Source: an uncultured Clostridia bacterium (GTDB taxonomy: Bacteria > Bacillota > Clostridia > TANB77 > CAG-508). From it: DNA of 17,496 nucleotides. The notes under the pieces are model-generated. The model had not been told where the DNA came from and did not search any database. It worked only from the letters and a program-made list of their open reading frames with translations. The stretch spans positions 1 through 17,496 of the forward strand of contig CANQJY010000013.1 in the NCBI GenBank assembly GCA_947624365.1. The letters run 5' to 3'. The position numbers were made by a program, and so were the translations under genes. Positions 1 to 8,001 of this stretch are shown piece by piece (the first letter of the stretch is position 1; each line of letters starts with the position of its first letter).

Positions 1-45
1 CAAAGATACAGAGACATTGTAGAAAAATTAGGATTAAGAAAATAA
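1..45 (+). CDS. rpsO: 30S ribosomal protein S15, C-terminal end (partial)
   Basis: Only the last 14 codons lie in the window, ending in TAA at 43-45. The peptide QRYRDIVEKLGLRK matches the conserved S15 C-terminus (RY..LI.KLGLR). S15 binds 16S rRNA early in small-subunit assembly. The next gene is pnp, and rpsO-pnp is a classic bacterial pair, which supports the call despite the short fragment. The start and most of the gene lie upstream of the window. Confidence 0.88.
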   Translation, partial: QRYRDIVEKLGLRK

Positions 46-50
46 ACATA

Positions 51-87
51 CAAAAAAGCCCGTGCTTATTTGGCATAGGCTTTTTGT
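51..87 (+). terminator. rpsO-pnp intergenic hairpin, probable terminator or attenuator
   Basis: AAAAAGCC (53-60) pairs with GGCTTTTT (78-85). A short inner TGC/GCA stem lies across a small internal loop, and the 3' arm ends in a T-run. It begins six bases after the rpsO stop. The T-run is part of the stem, as in many bidirectional terminators. No clear promoter is visible between it and pnp, so partial read-through, or processing within an rpsO-pnp transcript, is likely. That last point is inference. Confidence 0.6.
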
Positions 88-123
88 AGAGTAAGAACAT
101 TTTAATTAAGGAGGAAAATATAT

Positions 124-2223
124 ATGTTTAAAACATTTGAAACAGAATTAGCAGGAAGAAAATTAGTATTTGAAACAGGGAAAATGGCAGGACTAGCTAA
201 TGGAAGTGTACTAGTAAGATATGGAGACACAGTTGTTATGGTAAATGTAACAGCATCAAAAGAGCCAAGAGAAGGAATTGACTTTTTCCCATTATCAGTA
301 GATTATGAGGAAAAACTATATGCTGTTGGAAAAATACCTGGTTCATTCCAAAAAAGAGAAGGAAAACCAGCAGACAAAGCAATTTTAACATCAAGGGCAA
401 TTGATAGACCATTAAGACCATTATTCCCAAAAGATTTTAGAAATGATGTTGTTGTTGTTGCAACAGTATTATCAGTAGAACAAGATAATTCACCAGAAGT
501 AGCAGCTATGATAGGAGCTTCAGCTGCACTTTCTATTTCAGATATTCCATTTGGAGGACCAACAGCAGCAGTTAATGTAGGAATTGTTGATGGAGAAATT
601 ATTATCAATCCAACAGAAGAACAAAGAGAAAAATCAGACTTAAATCTAACTGTTGCAGGAACACAAGAAAAAATAGCCATGATAGAAGCTGGTGCAAATG
701 AAATACCAGATGATATTATGTTACAAGCAATAAAAAAAGGACATGAAGAAATCAAAAAGATATGCAAATTTATCAATCAAATGAAAGAAGAAATAGGAAA
801 ACCAAAATTTGAATACAAATCATTTGAAGTAGATCATGATGTATATGAATATATTGCAGAAAATTTCACAGAACAAATGAAAAATGAAGTTCAAGAAGTT
901 GATAAAGAAACAAGAGATAATAATATTGCAATTTTATCAGAAAAGATTGAAGAAAGCTATTGCGAAAAATTTGGAGAAGAAGCATTACAAGAACATAAAC
1001 AAGATATTGGCGAAGCTATCTACAAATTAGAGAAAAAATGTGTTAGAGATATGATTTTCTATGAGCATAAAAGAGTAGATGGCAGAAAGTTAGATGAAAT
1101 CAGACCATTATCATGTGAAATAGATTTATTACCACGTGTTCATGGAAGCGCATTATTCACAAGAGGTCAAACACAAGTATTATCTGTAACAACATTAGGA
1201 ATGATAAGTGAAGAACAAACTTTAGATGGAATTGATACAGAAGAATCAAAAAGATATATGCATCAATACAATTTCCCAAGCTATAGTGTAGGTGAAGCAA
1301 GACCTTCAAGAGGACCAGGAAGAAGAGAAATTGGTCATGGAGCATTAGCGGAAAAAGCATTAGTACCAGTAATACCATCAAAAGAAGAATTCCCATATGC
1401 TATTAGAGTTGTATCAGAAGTATTATCATCAAATGGATCAACATCACAAGCAAGTATTTGTGGAAGCACATTATCATTAATGGCAGCAGGTGTACCAATA
1501 AAAAGACCAGTAGCAGGAATATCAACAGGATTAGTAACAAATCCAGAAGATGAAAACGACTATGTTATGCTAACAGATATCCAAGGATTAGAAGATTTCT
1601 TTGGAGATATGGACTTTAAAGTTGGAGGAACAGAAAAAGGAATTACAGCCATTCAAGTTGATATCAAAGTAGATGGACTATCATATGCAGTTATAGAAGA
1701 AGCATTTGAAAGGACAAGAATTGCGAGAAAATATATTTTAGACAATATTATGATGCCAGTTATAAGCAAACCAAGAGAAGAAATATCAAAATATGCACCA
1801 CGTATTGTTGCAACAACTATTAAAGTAGATAAAATTAAAGATGTAATTGGACCTGGAGGAAAAGTAATTAATAAAATTATTGAAGAAACAGGCGTTAAAA
1901 TTGATATTGAAGAAGATGGACAAGTATTTATCTATTCATCAGATTCAGAAAAAGCAATCCAAGCATTAGAAATGGTAGAAGACATTGCAAGAGATGTAGA
2001 AGTAGGTGGCATCTATTATGGAGAAGTTACAAGAATAATGGCATTTGGAGCATTTGTAGACTTAGGATGTGGCGGAAAAGAAGGATTGTTACACATTTCA
2101 AAAATATCAAAAGAAAGAATAAAAAATATAGAAGATGTATTACATGTAGGAGATAAAGTTACTGTAAAAGTAACAGATATTGATGACCAAGGAAGAATTA
2201 ATTTAACGATGAAAGAACTATAA
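124..2223 (+). CDS. pnp: Polyribonucleotide nucleotidyltransferase (PNPase)
   Basis: This 699-residue protein degrades RNA 3'-to-5' by phosphorolysis and has the full length and domain order of the family. Two RNase PH-like domains flank a helical linker. The second contains SICGSTLSLMAAGVPIKRP and then FGDMDFKVGGTEKGITAIQ, which holds the catalytic aspartates. A KH domain follows, with the GPGG loop at residues 576-579, and then a C-terminal S1 domain (about 629-699, YYGEVTRIMAFGAFVDLG). The start is the ATG at 124, set by the strong Shine-Dalgarno AAGGAGG at 108-114. It lies downstream of rpsO, the usual arrangement. In other bacteria pnp is autoregulated through leader RNA processing; the hairpin at 51-87 could take part, but nothing here proves it. 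A palindromic repeat begins 17 bases after the stop. Confidence 0.98.
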   Translation: MFKTFETELAGRKLVFETGKMAGLANGSVLVRYGDTVVMVNVTASKEPREGIDFFPLSVDYEEKLYAVGKIPGSFQKREGKPADKAILTSRAIDRPLRPLFPKDFRNDVVVVATVLSVEQDNSPEVAAMIGASAALSISDIPFGGPTAAVNVGIVDGEIIINPTEEQREKSDLNLTVAGTQEKIAMIEAGANEIPDDIMLQAIKKGHEEIKKICKFINQMKEEIGKPKFEYKSFEVDHDVYEYIAENFTEQMKNEVQEVDKETRDNNIAILSEKIEESYCEKFGEEALQEHKQDIGEAIYKLEKKCVRDMIFYEHKRVDGRKLDEIRPLSCEIDLLPRVHGSALFTRGQTQVLSVTTLGMISEEQTLDGIDTEESKRYMHQYNFPSYSVGEARPSRGPGRREIGHGALAEKALVPVIPSKEEFPYAIRVVSEVLSSNGSTSQASICGSTLSLMAAGVPIKRPVAGISTGLVTNPEDENDYVMLTDIQGLEDFFGDMDFKVGGTEKGITAIQVDIKVDGLSYAVIEEAFERTRIARKYILDNIMMPVISKPREEISKYAPRIVATTIKVDKIKDVIGPGGKVINKIIEETGVKIDIEEDGQVFIYSSDSEKAIQALEMVEDIARDVEVGGIYYGEVTRIMAFGAFVDLGCGGKEGLLHISKISKERIKNIEDVLHVGDKVTVKVTDIDDQGRINLTMKEL

Positions 2224-2240
2224 CCCATTTGTTCAGCTGA

Positions 2241-2374
2241 TGTCCATTTGGGGACGGTGTCCATTTCGGGACGGTCCTTTTTTGGACATTTTGTATTAGA
2301 TTTACAAGTATGCATCTCAAAATATGTAAAATGTCCAAAAAAGGACCGTCCCGAAATGGACACCGAAATGGACA
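2241..2374. repeat. Modular palindromic repeat, copy 1 (long-loop variant)
   Basis: The left arm has two units of the form GTCCATTTNGGGAC, then the core GGACGGTCC-T6-GGAC. Positions 2255-2292 pair perfectly with 2328-2365 (38 bp). The loop (2293-2327) is 35 nt of unrelated AT-rich sequence, against 6 nt in copies 2-4. The outer part of the right arm lacks about five bases relative to the left arm, so the outermost unit no longer pairs in register. It lies between the pnp stop and the next gene. Reading through it adds a spurious N-terminal extension to that gene. Confidence 0.9.
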
Positions 2375-2400
2375 CAACTAGACAGAAAGAAGGAAAAAAC

Positions 2401-3105
2401 ATGCCAGCATGGACAATTCATTTTGATATCGCTAATCAAATATGCAAAAGAATACAAACAACAAATAATAATATATTTACATTTGCAAATATTATACCAG
2501 ATATATTTGAAGGGCATAATACACCTAATCCATCTGTTGTTGTAAAAGATTATTCTACACATTATCCAATGCGTGCAACAATTAATGGAGCAGAGTTAAA
2601 TTTACCAGATGTTCAAAAATTCAAAGAACAATACAAGGAAAAATTTAAAAATCCAGTTATTTTAGGCTATTATACGCACCTTTTAATAGACCGTTATTGG
2701 AATATACAATTATATGAAAATCATTATGAAATATACGATAAAGAAAAAAATCTATTTAAAATCAAACTAAACGATGGAACTAAGCAAATATTTCATTTTC
2801 ATGAAATTTCAAAAATAAAACATAATGATTTACGAATATTTTCACAATATTTAAATAATAACAAAGAAATCCAATTTCCAACTTATGATGAAAATATATT
2901 AAAATATAGCAAGGATTTAAAAGAATTTAAATATACGCCAGATGATATACAAAGAACATTTGAATATATAAAAGAAAACTTTGAAAATAAAAAAGAAAAG
3001 GTTGACGAAGATTATAAATTATATACTAAACAAGAATTAGTAGATTATTTAAACAACAGTGTAAAACTAGTTAAGGAGGAAATACTTGAAAGTATCAGAA
3101 TTTGA
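2401..3105 (+). CDS. Zinc-dependent phospholipase C-like protein of unknown function
   Basis: The protein has 234 residues. It resembles the Zn-dependent phospholipase C / S1-P1 nuclease-like group found as hypothetical proteins in Firmicutes. It starts MPAWTIHFDIA (His7), then has NIIPDIFEGH (Asp34, His39), a THYP motif (His54) and GYYTHLLIDRYW (His93, Asp97). Spaced His/Asp residues of this kind are the likely metal ligands. No signal peptide or membrane segment is seen, so it is probably cytoplasmic. The ATG at 2401 is chosen because GAAGGA lies just upstream; the same frame is open back to 2248 only by reading through the repeat and would add 51 repeat-encoded residues. Its last 20 bases overlap the start of queA, so translation is probably coupled. 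Substrate unknown. The family call is from motif pattern only. Confidence 0.7.
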   Translation: MPAWTIHFDIANQICKRIQTTNNNIFTFANIIPDIFEGHNTPNPSVVVKDYSTHYPMRATINGAELNLPDVQKFKEQYKEKFKNPVILGYYTHLLIDRYWNIQLYENHYEIYDKEKNLFKIKLNDGTKQIFHFHEISKIKHNDLRIFSQYLNNNKEIQFPTYDENILKYSKDLKEFKYTPDDIQRTFEYIKENFENKKEKVDEDYKLYTKQELVDYLNNSVKLVKEEILESIRI

Positions 3106-4108
3106 TTATAATTTACCAGAAAGCTTAATTGCACAAACGCCAATTGCAAATAGAGACCAATCCAGATTAATGGTATTAAATAAACAAAACCAAACTATAG
3201 AAAATAAAATCTTTAAAGATATTATTGACTACTTAAAACCAGGTGATTGTTTAGTAAGAAATAATACAAAAGTAATTCCCGCACGTATTTATGGAAAAAA
3301 GGAAACAGGTGCAAATGTAGAATTTTTATTATTAAAAAACATAGAAGGTGATATTTGGGAAACGATAGTAAGACCAGGAAATAAATTACACAGTGGTGCA
3401 AAAGTTATTTTTGGAGATGGTCTATTAAAAGCAGAAATAATTGAGCCAATGCCAGGAGGAACTAGAAAAGTTAAATTTACATATGACGGCATTTTTAATG
3501 AAATACTAGATAAAATAGGGCTAATGCCATTACCACCATATATTCATGAAGAACTAAAAGAAAAAGATAGATATCAAACAGTATATGCAAAATATAAAGG
3601 TTCAGCAGCAGCACCAACTGCAGGATTACATTTTACAAAAGAATTACTAGAAAAAATAGAACAAAAAGGAGTACAAATTGCTAATGTAACATTACATGTA
3701 GGAATTGGTACATTTAGACCAGTAAAAGAAGAAACAGTTGAAGCACACAAAATGCATACAGAACATTTTTATATAAAACAAGAAGATTGTGAAAAAATTA
3801 ATCAAGCAAAAGCAAATGGAAAACGAATTATTGCAGTAGGGACAACTTCATGCAGAGTTCTAGAAACTATTGCAGATGAAAATGGATATGTAAAACCAAT
3901 AGAAGATGATACAGGAATATATATATATCCAGGATATAAATTCAAATGTATAGATGGATTAATTACAAATTTCCATTTACCACAATCCACATTGTTAATG
4001 CTTGTATCAGCTTTAGCTGGAAAAGATTTTATTATGAAAGCATATAAACAAGCTGTAGAAGAAAAATATAGATTTTTTAGCTTTGGAGATGCAATGTTTA
4101 TTAGTTAA
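3086..4108 (+). CDS. queA: S-adenosylmethionine:tRNA ribosyltransferase-isomerase (QueA)
   Basis: QueA transfers and isomerises the ribosyl group of SAM onto preQ1 at position 34 of GUN-anticodon tRNAs, giving epoxyqueuosine. The 340 residues match the family length. Visible signatures are FDYNLPESLIAQTP at the N-terminus, KGSAAAPTAGLHFT near the centre, HVGIGTFRPV, TTSCRVLETIA and NFHLPQSTLLMLVSALAG near the C-terminus. The start codon is TTG at 3086, fixed by AAGGAGG at 3073-3079, which lies inside the end of the upstream gene (20-bp overlap). The gene is followed after 17 bases by tgt, which acts just before it in the pathway, so this is a queuosine operon pair. Confidence 0.97.
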   Translation: MKVSEFDYNLPESLIAQTPIANRDQSRLMVLNKQNQTIENKIFKDIIDYLKPGDCLVRNNTKVIPARIYGKKETGANVEFLLLKNIEGDIWETIVRPGNKLHSGAKVIFGDGLLKAEIIEPMPGGTRKVKFTYDGIFNEILDKIGLMPLPPYIHEELKEKDRYQTVYAKYKGSAAAPTAGLHFTKELLEKIEQKGVQIANVTLHVGIGTFRPVKEETVEAHKMHTEHFYIKQEDCEKINQAKANGKRIIAVGTTSCRVLETIADENGYVKPIEDDTGIYIYPGYKFKCIDGLITNFHLPQSTLLMLVSALAGKDFIMKAYKQAVEEKYRFFSFGDAMFIS

Positions 4109-4125
4109 AATAAAGGAGAAAAATG

Positions 4126-5250
<1,125 letters not shown>

Positions 5251-5263
5251 AGGAGGAATACAA

Positions 5264-6634
5264 ATGAATATTATTGAAGAAAGTTTTAAACCTACAAAAA
5301 CAAAAAACACAAAAATACTACCAAAAATCATATTAGCCATTATTATTTTAGTAATAATTGCAATAATTGCAATTATCGCAACATTAGCATATCTTGAAAA
5401 CTCAAGATTGAAAATATATATAGACGATACTTTACAAAATAATTTAGAAGATATGTTTATATTTGAAGAGGAAAATACATATGTTCCAATTCGTGATATT
5501 GCTCCGTATTTAGGATATCAAAGTTATAATGGTGACTATGCAGAAAAATCAGAAGTAAAAAATAAATGTTATATTCAAAACCAAAGTGAAATTGCAAATT
5601 TTGTATTAAATTCTAATAAAATATATAAATTACAAACGACTCAATCAAATGAAGATTATAAATATTTTTATAGTAAACAACCTGTAAAAGCAATAAATGG
5701 TAAGTTATATGTATCAGTAGACGGAATGGAAGGAGCTTTTAATGTAAGTTATAACTATAACCAAGAAACTAATCGTATCAATATTTACACAATGGATTAT
5801 TTAATAAAAAGTTATGAATCAATGGCTTTGGATAAAGGTTACACAGAAATTGACCAAGAATTTAATAATATGAAATCAATTTTTAACAGTAGGCTAATTA
5901 TAAAAAATGATAATGGAAAGATGGGCGTAATTAGTTTAGATGGAAATGTTATTATTGAACCTAAATATGATAATATAGAATATATTTCAGAAACAGGAGA
6001 CTTCTTTGCAATTAATAATGGAAAAGTTGGAATTATTTCTAAAAATGGAGATATGAAGGTACAAATTCTATATGACAGCATAGAGCTAATGGATATGGAT
6101 GCAGGTCTATATGTAGCAGAAAGAGAAGGAAAATTTGGAATAATTGACATCAAAGGAAACATGAAACTATATATTGAAAATGATCAAATTGGAATAGATA
6201 TTTCTCCATTTGAAAAAAATGATATTCGTAATAAATATTTATTAGTGAATAATTTAATTCCTGTAAAAAAAGATAATCTTTGGGGATTAGTTAATAAAAA
6301 TGGACAACAAATTGTAGATTTTCAATTTGATAGTTTAGGTTATATTGCAAGTAGTAATAGAGATGCTTTAAATTTATTAGTAATTCCAAATTATAATATA
6401 ATTGTAACTTGTAAAGATGGAAAATATGGATTAATAAATAGCTCTGGTGGAGAAGTATTCCCAACAAGAGCAGATGATATTTATTTAACAATAGAATCTG
6501 GCACTCGTCATTATTATTTGAACTATAATAACAATAAAAATGATGTAGAAGGTTGGCTAGATTCAATTGGAGTTAAAGCAACAGAAAGTAGTTCTGAAAC
6601 AACAAACCAAACAATAGAAAATGAAACTGAATAA
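5264..6634 (+). CDS. Membrane-anchored WG-repeat protein with copper amine oxidase-like N-terminal domain
   Basis: This 456-residue protein has a short basic N-terminus, one strong transmembrane helix at about residues 20-43 (an Ile/Ala/Leu run), and an extracellular part. Residues 50-180 (IYIDDTLQ..., YVPIRDIAPYLGY) resemble the copper amine oxidase N-terminal/stalk domain common on clostridial surface proteins. From about 218 at least five WG repeats follow: GKMGVIS, GKVGIIS, GKFGIID, NLWGLVN and GKYGLIN. The tail is Ser/Thr/Asn/Glu-rich. The start is the ATG at 5264 with AAAGGAGG at 5249-5256; the in-frame ATG at 5216 lies inside tgt and lacks a ribosome binding site. No enzymatic residues are recognisable, so a scaffold or binding role at the cell surface is most likely. 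It precedes spoIIP, but a role in sporulation is only a guess. Confidence 0.8.
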   Translation: MNIIEESFKPTKTKNTKILPKIILAIIILVIIAIIAIIATLAYLENSRLKIYIDDTLQNNLEDMFIFEEENTYVPIRDIAPYLGYQSYNGDYAEKSEVKNKCYIQNQSEIANFVLNSNKIYKLQTTQSNEDYKYFYSKQPVKAINGKLYVSVDGMEGAFNVSYNYNQETNRINIYTMDYLIKSYESMALDKGYTEIDQEFNNMKSIFNSRLIIKNDNGKMGVISLDGNVIIEPKYDNIEYISETGDFFAINNGKVGIISKNGDMKVQILYDSIELMDMDAGLYVAEREGKFGIIDIKGNMKLYIENDQIGIDISPFEKNDIRNKYLLVNNLIPVKKDNLWGLVNKNGQQIVDFQFDSLGYIASSNRDALNLLVIPNYNIIVTCKDGKYGLINSSGGEVFPTRADDIYLTIESGTRHYYLNYNNNKNDVEGWLDSIGVKATESSSETTNQTIENETE

Positions 6635-6638
6635 AAAT

Positions 6639-6681
6639 GCATAAAATAAAAATTGTAGCATACATATATTATATATATAAG
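6639..6681 (+). promoter_or_regulatory. Candidate promoter region for spoIIP
   Basis: The 69-base gap before spoIIP is very AT-rich. CATACATA at 6659-6666 resembles the -10 element of sigma-E promoters (CATACAnT), with GCATAAA at 6639-6645 as a weak -35 candidate 13 bases upstream. An overlapping sigma-A reading is also possible: TTGTAG (6653-6658), 17 bases, TATAAG (6676-6681). In Bacillus, spoIIP is a sigma-E gene, which favours the first reading. The sequence alone does not decide. Confidence 0.35.
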
Positions 6682-6703
6682 ATAACTACTAAGGAGAATA
6701 TAT

Positions 6704-7810
6704 ATGTTTAATGTTGCAGTTTTTAGATTAAAAGATATGTTACGCTATCTTGTAGTCATTGCTATATCCATTATTATGGTTATCATGACTACAAGATTTT
6801 TTCGTAATAGAAAACAAATACATATAGATGTTGGATTAGAAACTCAAATAGAAAAAGCAATGCAAACACAAATCCCCATAATTAATGAATTAGAAGGTAG
6901 TAATAATGAAGTAAAAGAAATAAAAAGTAATGATTTTTTTACTTCTTTTTTAGGTACACAAATTAGTGCAATAAAAACAGTCAAGCAAAATGAAAAAACA
7001 AAAAATCAAGAAAAAGTTGAAGAAAACCAAACAATAGATAATCAAGAGGTAAGAACAGATGTACAAACGCAAGTTGTTACAAACAATCCAATTACAGAGA
7101 GTTTTAATACCCAATATGGAAAGGTAAAAATCAAAAATGGAACTAACATTACTTTAACAGAAGAAATATTAACGCCCAATATTACAATAGATAATAAAAA
7201 TGTTATAATATATCACACTCACAGCTGTGAAAGTTACACATCAAGTGAAAAATATCCATATACACCAACAGGAACATTTAGAACTACAGATTTAAAATAC
7301 ACTGTAACAGGAGTAGGAACAGAATTAGAAACACAATTAAAAAAATATAATATTCCAGTAATACATGATACAAGCTATCATGATTATCCAGCATATAATG
7401 GCTCTTATACAAGGTCTTTAGCAACAGTAGAAAATATATTAAAAACAAATCCAGCAGATATAATTATCGATTTACATAGAGATGCAATTGGCAGTAGAAG
7501 TGATTATGCTCCAACAGTTAAAATTGGAGATGATTATGCAGCACAAATTATGTTTGTAATGGGAACAAGTGAAGGAGGACTACAACATCCAAACTGGCAA
7601 CAGAATTTAAAGTTTGCAATAAAGGTGCAAGAAAAAGCAGAAGAACTGTACCCAGGATTATTTAAGCCAATAATGGTAACAGAAAATAGATATAACCAAC
7701 ATGCGGGGAAATATGCAAGTATTATTGAAGTAGGAGCAACAGGAAATACATTGGAACAATGCTTAACAAGCATGAAATATTTAGCCAAAGTCTTAAGTGA
7801 AATCATGTGA
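6704..7810 (+). CDS. spoIIP: Stage II sporulation protein P (SpoIIP), peptidoglycan hydrolase
   Basis: SpoIIP, with SpoIID and SpoIIM, removes septal peptidoglycan and drives engulfment of the forespore. The 368-residue protein has an N-terminal transmembrane helix (about 14-31), a low-complexity Gln/Glu/Asn-rich linker (about 40-160), and the SpoIIP amidase/endopeptidase domain (about 165-368). Family motifs are IIYHTHSCESY (His171, His173, Glu176), VIHDTSYHDYP, IIIDLHRDA (His258, Asp260), MVTENRYNQHAGKYAS and IIEVGATGNTLEQC (Glu342). The ATG at 6704 follows AAGGAG (6691-6696). The gene has its own AT-rich upstream gap and is followed ten bases after its TGA by a perfect palindromic repeat. 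Its presence indicates a spore-former. Confidence 0.95.
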   Translation: MFNVAVFRLKDMLRYLVVIAISIIMVIMTTRFFRNRKQIHIDVGLETQIEKAMQTQIPIINELEGSNNEVKEIKSNDFFTSFLGTQISAIKTVKQNEKTKNQEKVEENQTIDNQEVRTDVQTQVVTNNPITESFNTQYGKVKIKNGTNITLTEEILTPNITIDNKNVIIYHTHSCESYTSSEKYPYTPTGTFRTTDLKYTVTGVGTELETQLKKYNIPVIHDTSYHDYPAYNGSYTRSLATVENILKTNPADIIIDLHRDAIGSRSDYAPTVKIGDDYAAQIMFVMGTSEGGLQHPNWQQNLKFAIKVQEKAEELYPGLFKPIMVTENRYNQHAGKYASIIEVGATGNTLEQCLTSMKYLAKVLSEIM

Positions 7811-7820
7811 TATATTCATT

Positions 7821-7924
7821 TGTCCATTTGGGGACGTGTCCATTTTGGGACGGTCCTTTTTTGGACATTTTACCTAATGTCCAAAAAAGGACCGTCCCAA
7901 AATGGACACGTCCCCAAATGGACA
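7821..7924. repeat. Modular palindromic repeat, copy 2 (perfect 49-bp stem)
   Basis: Positions 7821-7869 are an exact reverse complement of 7876-7924, with loop TTACCT (7870-7875). The left arm holds the units GTCCATTTGGGGAC and GTCCATTTTGGGAC, then the core GGACGGTCC-T6-GGAC. A further partial unit (CAAATGGACA, 7925-7934) matches the left flank with a 2-nt gap, so an older outer unit seems to be decaying. The copy lies between the spoIIP stop and the dxs promoter and ends about 20 bases before the -35 box. It could act as a terminator-like RNA hairpin, but no U-tract follows the stem. Confidence 0.95.
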
Positions 7925-7943
7925 CAAATGGACATATTTCCTC

Positions 7944-7972
7944 TTGAATTTCACATAAGAATATAGTACAAT
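7944..7972 (+). promoter_or_regulatory. Sigma-A type promoter of dxs
   Basis: TTGAAT (7944-7949) and TACAAT (7967-7972) are separated by 17 bases. The expected transcription start is near 7979, about 23 bases before the dxs ATG. The promoter lies directly after repeat copy 2, so dxs can be transcribed independently of spoIIP. Confidence 0.7.
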
Positions 7973-8001
7973 AGAAATATAATATAAAAAGAGGGAATAA
8001 T

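Noticed and set aside
2248..2400. 51-residue N-terminal extension of the phospholipase C-like protein
   Set aside because: It is encoded by repeat copy 1; the ATG at 2401 has a ribosome binding site and begins at the family's conserved N-terminus.
7821..7924. Ordinary rho-independent terminators
   Set aside because: The T6 run is inside the stem near the loop and no T-tract follows the 3' arm; stems of 45-49 bp with modular arms are far longer than usual. A termination role is still possible.
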